This document shows, piece by piece, positions 18,357 through 27,568 of a DNA stretch of 64,000 bases (the stretch's first letter is position 1; the number at the start of each line of letters is the position of its first letter). This stretch comes from Flavobacterium aerium (GTDB lineage Bacteria; Bacteroidota; Bacteroidia; Flavobacteriales; Flavobacteriaceae). The notes under the pieces are model-generated. The model did not search any database. It saw only the letters and a program-made list of their open reading frames with translations, and was not told the origin of the DNA. The stretch is from positions 62,001 through 126,000 of the forward strand of contig NZ_JARQWR010000013.1 of the NCBI RefSeq assembly GCF_030766725.1, written 5' to 3'. A program made the translations under genes and the position numbers.

Positions 18357-18407
18357 GGGCTATCTAAACAAGGATAGTATTATCTTTGTCTAGATAGCCC
18401 TTTTTTC
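18357..18407 (+). terminator. Rho-independent terminator after etfBA
   Basis: Long hairpin: outer stem GGGCTATCTA / TAGATAGCCC, inner stem AACAAGGATA / TATCTTTGTC (with wobble pairs), loop GTAT, then TTTTTT. It closes the etfBA operon before the bifunctional nuclease gene. Confidence 0.88.
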
Positions 18408-18423
18408 GTTTTAACAATTCAAT

Positions 18424-19053
18424 ATGAGCTTAGTAAAATTAACTATTAAAGGTATTTCTTATAGTCAAACGCAAAATGGCGCGTATGCACTCATCCTCAA
18501 TGAAGTAGATGGCGATAGAAAACTACCCATTGTAATAGGCGCATTCGAAGCTCAATCTATAGCTATTGCCCTAGAAAAAGAAATTAAACCACCTCGTCCG
18601 CTTACACATGATTTATTCAAAAACTTTGCAGATCGTTTTGATGTAGTTGTAAAACAGGTAATTATTCATAAACTTGTCGACGGTGTTTTTTATTCCAGTA
18701 TAATTTGTGAAAGAGATAAAATTGAAGAGATTATCGATGCTCGTACTTCCGATGCAATCGCATTAGCCCTTCGTTTCAATGCTCCTATTTTCACCTACAA
18801 AAACATCCTTGACAAAGCAGGAATTTATTTGAAAGTAAATCCATTGGAAGCCGACAAAGCAAATGCCGACAATGATGATATACTAACAACTCCACAAACT
18901 TTTGGTTTAGATAATGAGGATGAACCAATAGAAGAGGGTTACAGTCAATATAGCTTACAAGAATTGCACGAATTATTAGAAGGTGCCGTTCAGAATGAAG
19001 AATATGAAAAGGCTGTGAAAATTAGAGATGAAATTTCAAAAAGAGAGTCTTAA
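18424..19053 (+). CDS. Bifunctional nuclease family protein (DUF151)
   Basis: Protein of 209 residues. Residues ~1-135 form the DUF151 bifunctional-nuclease domain with LPIVIGAFEAQSIAIALE and the ARTSDAIALALRF motif. The C-terminus (about 175-209) is a UvrB/UvrC-type motif, LQELHELLEGAVQNEEYEKA, a short helical hairpin used for protein contact. Plant and bacterial members have reported RNase and DNase activity; the physiological role in Flavobacteriaceae is unclear. It lies between etfA and thyA and carries no signal peptide. Confidence 0.9.
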   Translation: MSLVKLTIKGISYSQTQNGAYALILNEVDGDRKLPIVIGAFEAQSIAIALEKEIKPPRPLTHDLFKNFADRFDVVVKQVIIHKLVDGVFYSSIICERDKIEEIIDARTSDAIALALRFNAPIFTYKNILDKAGIYLKVNPLEADKANADNDDILTTPQTFGLDNEDEPIEEGYSQYSLQELHELLEGAVQNEEYEKAVKIRDEISKRES

Positions 19054-19144
19054 TAAAAGTCAACAAGAGGCATTTGTAATACTCTAAAAAATCTTTTATT
19101 TTTATAATCCAAAATGAGGTATATTTCTAATAGCAAGACATATA

Positions 19145-19175
19145 GTTGTATACTCACATACAACCCTTATTTTTG
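19145..19175 (+). promoter_or_regulatory. Promoter of thyA
   Basis: TATTTTTG at 19168-19175 matches the -7 consensus, and GTTG at 19145-19148 (one mismatch to TTTG) sits upstream with the canonical 19-bp spacer. The ATG at 19221 lies 46 bases further on. Confidence 0.6.
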
Positions 19176-19220
19176 CACCATATAAATAATAGTACGCTAT
19201 TACCACAAACCATAGTAAAG

Positions 19221-20045
19221 ATGAAGCAATACTTAGATTTGGTACAACACGTTTTAGAGAACGGAAACCAAAAAGGAGACAGAACGGGAACGGGAACACA
19301 AAGTGTTTTTGGTTACCAAATGCGATTTGATTTAAGCAAAGGCTTTCCTATGGTCACAACAAAAAAATTACACTTAAAATCTATCGTATACGAGCTACTT
19401 TGGTTTTTGAAAGGTGATACCAACATTGGTTATCTTAATCAAAATGGCGTAAAAATATGGGATGATTGGGCTGACGAAAATGGCGAACTAGGACCTGTAT
19501 ATGGACACCAATGGCGTGACTGGAACAGCGAACACATTGACCAAATTTCTGAAGTAATTGAAACCCTAAAAACAAATCCAAATAGCCGTAGAATGCTGGT
19601 TTCTGCATGGAATCCATCCGTACTACCGGATACAACCAAATCATTTGCAGAAAATGTAGCGAATGGAAAAGTTGCACTTCCTCCTTGTCATGCTTTTTTT
19701 CAATTCTATGTAGCAGATGGTAAATTGTCTTGTCAATTATACCAAAGAAGTGCCGACATCTTTTTGGGAGTTCCCTTCAACATCGCTTCTTATGCATTAT
19801 TAACCTTAATGATTGCACAAGTTTGCGGATTAGAGGCTGGAGATTTTATCCATACTTTTGGAGATGCACATATCTATAGCAATCACCTTGAACAATTAGA
19901 ACTTCAATTATCCCGCGAACCAAAGGCTTTGCCAAAAATGATCTTAAATCCGGATATAAAAGATATTTTCGAATTTAAATTTGAAGATTTTACCTTAGAA
20001 GGATACGAACCTCATCCACACATTAAAGGAGCTGTAGCAGTTTAA
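19221..20045 (+). CDS. thyA: Thymidylate synthase
   Basis: Enzyme of 274 residues making dTMP from dUMP with methylene-tetrahydrofolate. Start chosen at the ATG at 19221 (MKQYLDLVQHVLENG), the normal ThyA N-terminus; the frame extends 25 codons upstream but into the promoter. The catalytic cysteine is in LPPCHAFFQFYV at about residue 156, followed by CQLYQRSADIFLGVPFNIAS, the dUMP-binding signature. It forms a functional pair with the DHFR encoded shortly downstream, which recycles the dihydrofolate it makes. Flavin-dependent ThyX is not present here. Confidence 0.97.
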   Translation: MKQYLDLVQHVLENGNQKGDRTGTGTQSVFGYQMRFDLSKGFPMVTTKKLHLKSIVYELLWFLKGDTNIGYLNQNGVKIWDDWADENGELGPVYGHQWRDWNSEHIDQISEVIETLKTNPNSRRMLVSAWNPSVLPDTTKSFAENVANGKVALPPCHAFFQFYVADGKLSCQLYQRSADIFLGVPFNIASYALLTLMIAQVCGLEAGDFIHTFGDAHIYSNHLEQLELQLSREPKALPKMILNPDIKDIFEFKFEDFTLEGYEPHPHIKGAVAV

Positions 20046-20248
20046 TATGTTTTTTCTTTTACTTATTCAATTGGAGTTATCCTATAGATAAAACACGTCT
20101 GAACCAAAAACATTGAAAATACTTGTAAAGACAATCAAAACAATAACTTAGCGTTTTATAAACATATAATTCTTTGAAACAATTTCAAAAACTGTTAAAT
20201 TTAAAATCCTTTTTTTAGTATCTTTATTTTCTAAAATTAGAAGATACC

Positions 20249-20596
20249 ATGGAAAACAACAATCAGTTTGAATTATACGATTATGCTCGTAGAAGAGTAA
20301 AACAGAAGAAACGCTTGTATTTTCACTTCATATTGTTTCTGGTAGGAAGTGTGTTTCTGATCATTATTAATAAATTTCTGCATATAGGCGAGCAATACAA
20401 TTGGTTTGTATGGGCTATTACAGCTTGGGCATTTTTATTCATCCTCCATGTTATCCGAGTTTTTATCACTGAAAGTTTTATGAATAAGAACTGGGAAAAA
20501 CAACACATTGAAAAACTTGTTGCTCTTCAACAGAAAAAAATACAAAAACTAGAAAAACAAGTTGAGGATAATACACTAAAAAACGATACATTATAA
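20249..20596 (+). CDS. 2TM domain-containing protein
   Basis: Small membrane protein of 115 residues. Two hydrophobic helices at about residues 25-45 and 53-74 form the 2TM domain common in Flavobacteria, preceded by a conserved basic segment (YDYARRRVKQKKRLYFH) and followed by a charged coiled-coil tail (VALQQKKIQKLEKQVED). The stop overlaps the folA start by one base (ATAATG), so it is translated together with DHFR. Function unknown; in some Bacteroidota this domain is fused to sensor proteins, but no sensor part is present here. Confidence 0.88.
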   Translation: MENNNQFELYDYARRRVKQKKRLYFHFILFLVGSVFLIIINKFLHIGEQYNWFVWAITAWAFLFILHVIRVFITESFMNKNWEKQHIEKLVALQQKKIQKLEKQVEDNTLKNDTL

Positions 20597-21078
20597 TGAC
20601 AATACTGATTGCAGCTGCAGGGGAGAACAACGAGCTTGGAAAAGACAACGATCTCTTATGGCATTTACCTGATGATTTTAAAAGGTTCAAACAATTGACA
20701 ACAGATCATTTTATCATCATGGGAAGAAAGACTTTTGAAAGTTTTCCTAAGCCATTACCCAACCGAACTCATATTATCATTACGCGTCAAGCGGATTACA
20801 AGGCAGAGGGATGTATTATTGTAGACAGCATAGAAAGGGCTTTAGAAATCTCTAAAGGAGAAAAAGAAGTATATGTAATAGGTGGTGGTGAAATCTACAA
20901 TTTAGCATTGAAATATGCTGATAAGATTGAATTAACCAGAGTAAATGGTGAGTTTAAAGCCGATACTTTTTTTCCAGAAATAGAAGAAAATAAATGGAAT
21001 TTAGACCATGAAGAATATCATCCTATAGATGAGAAGCACAAATACGACTTTACATTTCAGACGTATAGTAAAAAATAA
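20596..21078 (+). CDS. folA: Dihydrofolate reductase
   Basis: Enzyme of 160 residues reducing dihydrofolate to tetrahydrofolate with NADPH. Characteristic features are ILIAAAGENNELGKDNDLLW at the N-terminus, LPDDFKRFKQLT with the substrate-binding acidic residue, IIMGRKTFESFPKPLPNR, and EVYVIGGGEIY as the cofactor-binding glycine motif. The start codon overlaps the stop of the 2TM gene. Functionally paired with thyA two genes upstream. It is the target of trimethoprim in bacteria; no unusual residue was noted by eye. Confidence 0.96.
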   Translation: MTILIAAAGENNELGKDNDLLWHLPDDFKRFKQLTTDHFIIMGRKTFESFPKPLPNRTHIIITRQADYKAEGCIIVDSIERALEISKGEKEVYVIGGGEIYNLALKYADKIELTRVNGEFKADTFFPEIEENKWNLDHEEYHPIDEKHKYDFTFQTYSKK

Positions 21079-21079
21079 A

Positions 21080-21106
21080 AAACATCCCGATGTATCGGGA
21101 TGTTTA
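21080..21106. terminator. Terminator between folA and the convergent small membrane gene
   Basis: Strong stem AAACATCCCGA / TCGGGATGTTT with loop TGTA. The T-run is better on the minus strand (terminating the gene at 21142-21426), with a weaker one for folA. Confidence 0.75.
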
Positions 21107-21141
21107 AAAACTAAAAAACTACATGTTATAGAATATATGGC

Positions 21142-21426
21142 CTATTCTATTAATAATACTTGATAACTTAATACAAAAATCAATACAGCTAATAATACTC
21201 CAGAGATGAATATTATTAAATTGGCAAATTTATGAGAATATTTCTCAAAGAAGCCTTTAATACCAAATACCACAAAGGTAAGAAAGACCAAAAAAACTAG
21301 AATTTCCAAAAACAAATTTAACCCAAAGAACGTTTGTTGCACTCCAATTTCTGCTATATAATTAATGAATCCGTTACCAATATAATTAACAAAAAAAACG
21401 AAAGAACTATTACCACTAATACCCAT
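21142..21426 (-). CDS. Small membrane protein, unknown
   Basis: A 94-residue protein with two strongly hydrophobic helices, about residues 38-59 (LNLFLEILVFLVFLTFVVFG) and 70-91 (LIIFISGVLLAVLIFVLSYQ), joined by a basic loop GFFEKYSHKFAN. The N-terminal third is uncharged and rich in Gly, Asn and aromatic residues. The terminator placed just after its stop supports a real gene. I recognise no family and cannot assign a role. Confidence 0.6.
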   Translation of the reverse strand: MGISGNSSFVFFVNYIGNGFINYIAEIGVQQTFFGLNLFLEILVFLVFLTFVVFGIKGFFEKYSHKFANLIIFISGVLLAVLIFVLSYQVLLIE

Positions 21427-21592
21427 TTAATTCAGCTATAAATTTCCTGATAACATGATATTTCCTATGATGTAAAATTGCAGTTATTAGAAGAATCTCA
21501 CAATACCAATATTTTAGTATTTTTAAAATATCACTAAATTTAGTGAGGAGAAAGAAATCAAAAAATTAGCTTAAAACATTAATACAATCTCA

Positions 21593-21624
21593 TTTAAAGA
21601 ATCGTAAAGTTTATCTTATCTTTG
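21593..21624 (+). promoter_or_regulatory. Promoter of ubiE-porT
   Basis: TATCTTTG at 21617-21624 is an exact -7 match; TTTA at 21593-21596 is one mismatch from TTTG with a 20-bp spacer. The ATG at 21641 is 17 bases downstream. Confidence 0.6.
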
Positions 21625-21640
21625 CGCAAATTAAAAAATA

Positions 21641-22372
21641 ATGTCAAAAAATATTACCCCTTACAAAGACTCAACATTAGGCAAAAAAGAACAGGTAGCT
21701 CAAATGTTTGATACTATATCCGAAAAATACGATGGCTTAAATAGAGTCATTTCATTTGGAATCGATATAAAGTGGCGTAAGAAAGTTTTAAAACTAGTAT
21801 CGGATACAAATCCTTCTAATATATTAGATATTGCTACAGGTACAGGTGACTTAGCTATTTTAATGGCTGAGACAAAAGCTTCCAAAATAATTGGATTAGA
21901 CATATCTTCCGGAATGCTTGAAGTAGGAAAGAAAAAAATTGCAGAAAAAAACCTAACTAACCGAGTTGAAATGGTATTAGGTGATTCTGAGATTATTCCT
22001 TTTGAAGACAATACATTTGATGCAATTACTGTAGCATTTGGTGTTCGTAATTTTGAAAACCTTGAAAAAGGTCTATCTGAAATATTACGTGTTTTAAAAC
22101 CAAATGGAATTTTTGTAATTCTTGAGACCTCAGTCCCAACAAAAGCCCCTTATAAACAATTTTATAATTTTTATACTTCAAAAATATTACCTTTAATTGG
22201 TAAATCATTTTCAAAAGATAAATCAGCCTACGCCTATTTATCAGAATCAGCATCACTTTTTCCATACGGAGAAGCGTTGAACAATATTTTGAGAAAAATT
22301 GGGTTTATAGAGGTAATAGATAGGCCACAAACTTTTGGTGCGGCCACCATATATTCTGCATCTAAAAAGTAA
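21641..22372 (+). CDS. ubiE: Demethylmenaquinone methyltransferase
   Basis: SAM-dependent C-methyltransferase of 243 residues performing the last step of menaquinone synthesis (also called menG). Motifs are the UbiE signature YDGLNRVISFGIDIKWR, SAM-binding ILDIATGTGDLAI, the acidic-loop VLGDSEIIPFEDNTFDAITVAFGVRNF and the C-terminal FGAATIYSA. Bacteroidota use menaquinone, so the dual ubiquinone role is not expected. The porT gene begins one base after the stop, so the two form one operon; this pairing is familiar in Flavobacteria. Confidence 0.95.
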   Translation: MSKNITPYKDSTLGKKEQVAQMFDTISEKYDGLNRVISFGIDIKWRKKVLKLVSDTNPSNILDIATGTGDLAILMAETKASKIIGLDISSGMLEVGKKKIAEKNLTNRVEMVLGDSEIIPFEDNTFDAITVAFGVRNFENLEKGLSEILRVLKPNGIFVILETSVPTKAPYKQFYNFYTSKILPLIGKSFSKDKSAYAYLSESASLFPYGEALNNILRKIGFIEVIDRPQTFGAATIYSASKK

Positions 22373-22373
22373 T

Positions 22374-23063
22374 ATGAGAAAAATATTTACAATTATAGGT
22401 TTAATTCTTGCTCTAAATTGCCATGCGCAATTTGGAAAGAAGCCAATTATCAATCTAGAAAACTTTGACAAGCAAAGAATCCATTGGGGTTATTTTTTAG
22501 GATTCAATGCCTATGATTTTAAATTTGACTATAAAAATGCTGGAGAAGAAGTTCAGGTAAAAGGAACAACTGGTTTCAACGTTGGACTAGTCGGAGATTT
22601 ACGTCTTCATGAATATCTAAACCTTCGATTTGAACCTGGATTGTATTACACACAACGTGACTTATTATTCCCAAATATTGCAGATCCCGTTGATGCATTA
22701 CGTCAGGTAAAATCAACTTACCTACACTTTCCATTATTACTTAAGATTTCTTCTTTACGCACAGGAAACATAAGACCTTATCTTGTAGGTGGTTTTTCAA
22801 CATCTATGAACTTATCCAGTAATTCTGATTCTAAAGATGATAACGTGAGTAATCGTTTCAGAATGAACAAATGGACCAATAACTATGAGCTTGGTATTGG
22901 AATCGATCTTTATTTTGAATACTTCAAATTCTCCCCTTCTATCCGTGGAGTATTTGGATTGAATGACGAATTAATTCGCGACAATGACCCTAACAGTCAA
23001 TGGACCAGCAATATTGGATCTATGAAAACAAGAGGTGTTTTTGTAAATTTCACTTTCCATTAA
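22374..23063 (+). CDS. porT: PorT family protein (type IX secretion)
   Basis: Protein of 229 residues from the ATG at 22374 (MRKIFTIIGLILALNCHAQ), which provides a signal peptide; the frame opens earlier but inside ubiE. PorT is an outer-membrane beta-barrel component needed for the Bacteroidota type IX secretion system. The sequence shows alternating amphipathic strands, the conserved start after the signal peptide (INLENFDKQRIHWGYFLGFN), GFNVGLVGDLRLHEYLNLRFEPGLYY and a terminal FVNFTFH aromatic end. The 3' end overlaps the convergent RNA methyltransferase by 4 bases. Other T9SS genes are not in this window. Confidence 0.92.
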   Translation: MRKIFTIIGLILALNCHAQFGKKPIINLENFDKQRIHWGYFLGFNAYDFKFDYKNAGEEVQVKGTTGFNVGLVGDLRLHEYLNLRFEPGLYYTQRDLLFPNIADPVDALRQVKSTYLHFPLLLKISSLRTGNIRPYLVGGFSTSMNLSSNSDSKDDNVSNRFRMNKWTNNYELGIGIDLYFEYFKFSPSIRGVFGLNDELIRDNDPNSQWTSNIGSMKTRGVFVNFTFH

Positions 23064-23788
23064 TTTCGTCTAAACTCACTCAGAATAATAGCTGTGGCTG
23101 TAGCAACATTCAAACTTTCCGTTTGTTGTAAATCACCAAACCTTGGAATCGTTAAGCGGTGCGAAATTAAATCTTCCACACTTTTTGAAATTCCATTAGC
23201 TTCATTACCCATTATAATAATTCCTTCAGAAGGTAATTTTTGTTGGTATATTGAATCCCCATCCATGAATGTTCCAAAAACAGGTAATTGAGTTGTTTTC
23301 AAAAAATCATTCAAATCAACGGCTGTAACATTCACCCTAGCAATAGAACCCATGGTTGCCTGAACCACTTTAGGATTATAAATATCGACCGTTTGCTCAG
23401 AACAAACGATTTGCTTGATACCAAACCAATCACACAATCGCATAATCGTTCCCATATTACCAGGATCACGAATATCATCTAAGGCAATAATTAAGCCTTC
23501 TTGTGCAATTGTTTCCTTCTTCACAGGGATTTTAAAAACAGCCAAACAATTATTTGCAGTAGTCAAAGCCGTAATCTTTTTCAATGAAGCATCATCAGTC
23601 AAATTCCTTTTAGGAGCGGGAACTTCCAAAAAAATATCTTCGGTTACAAACAATAGTTCTAATTCAAAATTGAATTCTAATAATTCTTGAATTACTTTTG
23701 CACCTTCGGCAATAAATAAACCTTGTTGTTTTCTATATTTTTTTTGCTGTAAACTCGTTATAAGTTTTATTTGATTTTTACTAACCAT
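23060..23788 (-). CDS. TrmH/SpoU-family RNA methyltransferase
   Basis: Protein of 242 residues of the SPOUT class that 2'-O-methylates ribose in rRNA or tRNA. The N-terminal ~90 residues form the substrate-binding domain (KLITSLQQKKYRKQQGLFIAEG). The knotted SPOUT domain shows the three motifs: ALDDIRDPGNMGTIMRLCDW, IIMGNEANGIS, and LTIPRFGDLQQTESLNVATA. The exact RNA target cannot be told from sequence; rRNA is most common for this length. It is divergent from tamL and converges with porT. Confidence 0.93.
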   Translation of the reverse strand: MVSKNQIKLITSLQQKKYRKQQGLFIAEGAKVIQELLEFNFELELLFVTEDIFLEVPAPKRNLTDDASLKKITALTTANNCLAVFKIPVKKETIAQEGLIIALDDIRDPGNMGTIMRLCDWFGIKQIVCSEQTVDIYNPKVVQATMGSIARVNVTAVDLNDFLKTTQLPVFGTFMDGDSIYQQKLPSEGIIIMGNEANGISKSVEDLISHRLTIPRFGDLQQTESLNVATATAIILSEFRRN

Positions 23789-23798
23789 AGAAAAAATG

Positions 23799-23806
23799 TA
23801 CTTTTG
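23799..23806 (+). promoter_or_regulatory. -7 element for tamL
   Basis: TACTTTTG, exact TAnnTTTG match, 21 bases before the TTG start at 23828. The TTTG at 23770-23773 is too far upstream (25 bp) for the standard spacing. Confidence 0.5.
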
Positions 23807-23827
23807 AATTAAATATTCGACTATCCT

Positions 23828-26371
23828 TTGAAAAAGAATCTAGCAAAAATATCATTATTTATTCTATTTGGAGTAATTATCTACTCTTGTAATAGCGTAA
23901 AACGTGTTCCTAATGGAAAACACCTACTGACAAAAAACACTATTTCAGTCAATGGAGTAGTCTCTAAAGACGAAACAAATAGTAATCAATTATACCAACA
24001 TCCCAATAGTACATTACTAGGATATCGTTTGCGTTTAGGCTTATATAACCTTGCCAAACCTAATCCTGATTCTTCCTACAATGCTTGGTTAGAGAAAAAT
24101 CCGGGTTGGCATAAAACCTTAACTGGTTTATTATCAGAAAAACAAGTGGAGCGTCTTGGACAATCATTCGTAGTATCTGGTTTTAGTAATTTCTTAAAGA
24201 AAACAGGAGAGCCACCTATAATAGTAGATCAAGCACGTGCAAAAAAATCTATCAATCGATTAAAAGCGTATTATTTCAACACGGGGTATTTCAATGTAAA
24301 AACTAGTTTTAAAATTGATACGCTTCCGAATAAAAAAGCGATGATTAATTATGACATCATAACGGGTAATCCTTATATCGTCGATTCAATTGCTACTAGA
24401 ATAAGTACACCAGAGCTAGATTCATTATACGAAAAGACAAAATCGGCTACCTTAATTAAGAAAGGGCAGAAATATGAAACTGCAAATTTCGATAAGGAAA
24501 GAGATCGAATTACGACCAATTTCAGAAACAGAGGGGTTTATTATTTCCAACAGAATAATGTTACCTATGATATTGATACTGTAAACACAAATTATAAGGC
24601 AAACGTACAATTAATCATTAGTGATCGTTCCATCCGTGAAGGAGATTCTACTGTAAAAAAGCCTTTTAAAATATATAAGATTAGTGAAGTAAACATCTTT
24701 ACCAATAATACGGGCACCGACAAGAAAACAAACATTGCTGATAGTATTACCTACAATGATTTTAATCTCTATAGCACCAATAAACTCAACTATAGACCCA
24801 AGGCAATTACGGATGCCATCTTCATTAACAAAGGTTCTACCTATAGTGATTTCAGAAAGGCGTTAACGTATCGTTATTTAAATAATCTTAGAATTTTCAA
24901 CTACCCTTCTATACAGTATGTAGAAGATCCTAGAGATAGTACAGCCACAAGTTTAATTGCCAATATCGTTTTAACGCCTCGAAAGAAATATAGTTTTGGA
25001 GCCAGTCTAGACGTCACACATTCTAATATTCAGGATTTCGGAATTGCAGGAACGATGTCTCTTTCCATTCGTAACATTTTTAGAGGAGCAGAAACCTTAG
25101 AAATTGCAGCTCGAGGAAACATTGGTTCTTCACGCGATTTAGCTAATCCAAATGGCGTATTCTTCAACATTTCAGAATATGGAGCCGATATTAAATTAAA
25201 TTTCCCTCGAATCTTTTTACCTTTTAATACGGAACGAATTATTCCTAAAACAATGATTCCATCTACCATAATGAGTTTTGGTATTGCTAAACAGCAAAAT
25301 ATTGGTTTGGACAAAGAAAGCTTCACGGGTATCATTAATTACAATTGGAATCCAAAGAGAAATGTAACAACCCGTTTTGATTTAATCAATATTCAATACG
25401 TACGTAACGTAAATATTGCCAACTATTTTAATGTATATGGATCATCTTATAATCGATTAAATAACTTAGCAAAAGAATACAACTATTTACCACAAGGTCA
25501 AGACTTGATTATTGAAAGTGGAACCACAGAGTTTATCGTTGATGCCTTGAATGGAGATACACCTATTGTACAAAACTCTCCTGATTACAGAACGATTCGT
25601 AGTATAGAAGAACGAAGAAAAAGATTAACTGAGAACAACCTTATTTTTGCTTCAAACTTCACGTATACAAAATCTACAAAAAAGGATTTATACGACAATG
25701 ACTTTCATATTTTCAAGACTAAGATAGAAACTGCTGGAAACTTTCTTTCATTGATGTCTAAGTTATCGAACAAGCCACAATCTGAAGATGGAAAAAGTAC
25801 TATTTTTAATGTGGAGTACTCTCAGTATGTAAAAACAGAGGTTGATTTTATAAAACACTGGGATTTGGGTAGAAGTCAAGTATTTGCAGTACGTGGATTC
25901 GCAGGTATTGCTATACCGTATGGAAATTCATCAAACATCCCTTTCTCTCGTAGTTATTTTGCCGGTGGTTCGAATGACATTAGAGCATGGCAATCGTATA
26001 GTTTAGGACCAGGAAGCAGTGGAGGAATCAATGATTTTAATGAAGCGAATTTAAAAATAACGATGAGTTCTGAATTCCGATTCAAGCTTTTCGGTAAACT
26101 AAATAGTGCGATATTTGTAGATGCTGGTAACATCTGGAATGTATTTGATGATATCGAAGAAGAAACCTTTACCTTTAACGGAATTAGTTCACTTAAAGAA
26201 ATAGCAGTAGGGACAGGAATAGGATTCCGCTACGATTTAAACTTTTTTGTAATTCGATTAGACTTTGGTTTCAAGACCTATGATCCTGCAAGAGAAGAAG
26301 GCGGACGTTGGTTCAAAGGATATAACTTTAGCAAGCAAGTGCTAAATGTTGGAATTAATTACCCATTCTAA
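23828..26371 (+). CDS. tamL: TamL, translocation and assembly module lipoprotein (BamA/TamA family)
   Basis: Outer-membrane lipoprotein of 847 residues. The frame starts with TTG at 23828; no ATG lies in frame upstream, and the next downstream ATG would remove the signal peptide, so TTG is accepted. The lipobox IIYSC puts the lipidated cysteine at 21. POTRA-like repeats fill residues ~30-400, and an Omp85 barrel occupies the rest with the family signature YFAGGSNDIRAWQSYSLGPG and a terminal NVGINYPF. TamL is the Bacteroidota counterpart of TamA and works with the inner-membrane TamB (not here) in outer-membrane assembly. Neighbourhood with the RNA methyltransferase is usual in Flavobacteria. 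Confidence 0.9.
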   Translation: MKKNLAKISLFILFGVIIYSCNSVKRVPNGKHLLTKNTISVNGVVSKDETNSNQLYQHPNSTLLGYRLRLGLYNLAKPNPDSSYNAWLEKNPGWHKTLTGLLSEKQVERLGQSFVVSGFSNFLKKTGEPPIIVDQARAKKSINRLKAYYFNTGYFNVKTSFKIDTLPNKKAMINYDIITGNPYIVDSIATRISTPELDSLYEKTKSATLIKKGQKYETANFDKERDRITTNFRNRGVYYFQQNNVTYDIDTVNTNYKANVQLIISDRSIREGDSTVKKPFKIYKISEVNIFTNNTGTDKKTNIADSITYNDFNLYSTNKLNYRPKAITDAIFINKGSTYSDFRKALTYRYLNNLRIFNYPSIQYVEDPRDSTATSLIANIVLTPRKKYSFGASLDVTHSNIQDFGIAGTMSLSIRNIFRGAETLEIAARGNIGSSRDLANPNGVFFNISEYGADIKLNFPRIFLPFNTERIIPKTMIPSTIMSFGIAKQQNIGLDKESFTGIINYNWNPKRNVTTRFDLINIQYVRNVNIANYFNVYGSSYNRLNNLAKEYNYLPQGQDLIIESGTTEFIVDALNGDTPIVQNSPDYRTIRSIEERRKRLTENNLIFASNFTYTKSTKKDLYDNDFHIFKTKIETAGNFLSLMSKLSNKPQSEDGKSTIFNVEYSQYVKTEVDFIKHWDLGRSQVFAVRGFAGIAIPYGNSSNIPFSRSYFAGGSNDIRAWQSYSLGPGSSGGINDFNEANLKITMSSEFRFKLFGKLNSAIFVDAGNIWNVFDDIEEETFTFNGISSLKEIAVGTGIGFRYDLNFFVIRLDFGFKTYDPAREEGGRWFKGYNFSKQVLNVGINYPF

Positions 26372-26384
26372 ACAGATAAATTAT

Positions 26385-26392
26385 TATTTTTG
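26385..26392 (+). promoter_or_regulatory. -7 element for fbaA
   Basis: TATTTTTG, exact TAnnTTTG match, 26 bases before the ATG at 26419. Confidence 0.5.
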
Positions 26393-26418
26393 TAACCTTA
26401 ATTTAAATTATTAATACA

Positions 26419-27486
26419 ATGGCTCATAATATTAAACCTGGAGTTGCTACTGGCGATCAAGTTCAAGAAATCTTCAAATATGCAAAAGAGAAAGGTTTTG
26501 CATTACCAGCTGTGAATGTTACTGGTTCAAACACTATTAATGCAGTTCTTGAAACAGCTGCTAAAGTTAAGGCTCCTGTAATTATTCAATTTTCAAATGG
26601 TGGTTGTCTTTTCAATGCTGGAAAAGGATTGTCAAATGAAAATCAAAGAGCAGCTATTGCTGGTGGTGTAGCGGGAGCAAAACATATTCATACGCTTGCA
26701 GAAGCTTATGGAGCAACCGTAATTTTACATACAGACCATTGTGCTAAAAATTTATTGCCATGGATTGATGGTCTTTTGGATGCTAGTGAAAAATATTTTG
26801 CTGAAACAGGAAAACCATTATTCAGTTCTCACATGATTGATTTATCTGAAGAGCCTATTACTGAAAACTTAGAGATTTCTAAACGTTATTTAGAAAGAAT
26901 GAGTAAAATGGGAATGACTTTGGAAATTGAATTAGGAATCACTGGTGGTGAAGAAGATGGTGTTGACAATTCAAATGTTGACAGTTCTAAATTATACACA
27001 CAACCAGAGGAAGTGGCTTATGCTTACGAGGAATTATTAAAAGTAAGTGACAAATTTACTATTGCTGCAGCTTTTGGAAACGTTCATGGAGTTTACAAAC
27101 CAGGAAACGTAAAATTGACTCCAAAAATCTTGAAAAATTCGCAAGATTATGTACAACAAAAATTCAACACAGAGCACAACCCTGTTGACTTCGTATTCCA
27201 CGGAGGATCTGGTTCTACATTAGAAGAAATCAGAGAAGCTATTGGATATGGTGTTATAAAAATGAATATCGATACAGACTTACAATTCGCTTTCACTGAA
27301 GGAATCCGTGATTACATGGTGAACAATATTGAATACCTAAGAACACAGATTGGAAATCCAGAAGGTGCTGAGCAACCAAATAAAAAATATTACGATCCAA
27401 GAAAATGGGCTCGTGAAGGAGAGCTTACTTTTATCGCAAGATTAGAGCAAGCATTTGCAGATTTAAACAACATTAATACATTGTAA
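26419..27486 (+). CDS. fbaA: Class II fructose-bisphosphate aldolase
   Basis: Zinc-dependent glycolytic/gluconeogenic enzyme of 355 residues, interconverting fructose 1,6-bisphosphate with dihydroxyacetone phosphate and glyceraldehyde 3-phosphate. Zinc-binding histidines are seen in VILHTDHCAKNLLPW, AAFGNVHGVYKPGN and DFVFHGGSGSTLEEI; the phosphate-binding KMNIDTDLQFAFT follows. The glutamate motif ELGITGGEEDGVDN is typical of the long class IIA form. A monocistronic housekeeping gene. Confidence 0.96.
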   Translation: MAHNIKPGVATGDQVQEIFKYAKEKGFALPAVNVTGSNTINAVLETAAKVKAPVIIQFSNGGCLFNAGKGLSNENQRAAIAGGVAGAKHIHTLAEAYGATVILHTDHCAKNLLPWIDGLLDASEKYFAETGKPLFSSHMIDLSEEPITENLEISKRYLERMSKMGMTLEIELGITGGEEDGVDNSNVDSSKLYTQPEEVAYAYEELLKVSDKFTIAAAFGNVHGVYKPGNVKLTPKILKNSQDYVQQKFNTEHNPVDFVFHGGSGSTLEEIREAIGYGVIKMNIDTDLQFAFTEGIRDYMVNNIEYLRTQIGNPEGAEQPNKKYYDPRKWAREGELTFIARLEQAFADLNNINTL

Positions 27487-27568
27487 ATTTTTGGATAGCT
27501 GTTATAGAATATAGCCTATTATTTTCTATAGCACACACTACCCAACACCACACTAATACCCAATAATT

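Noticed and set aside
27497..27531. Possible terminator after fbaA
   Set aside because: Only a weak interrupted stem (TATAGAA / TTCTATA) without a T-run, so it was not called.
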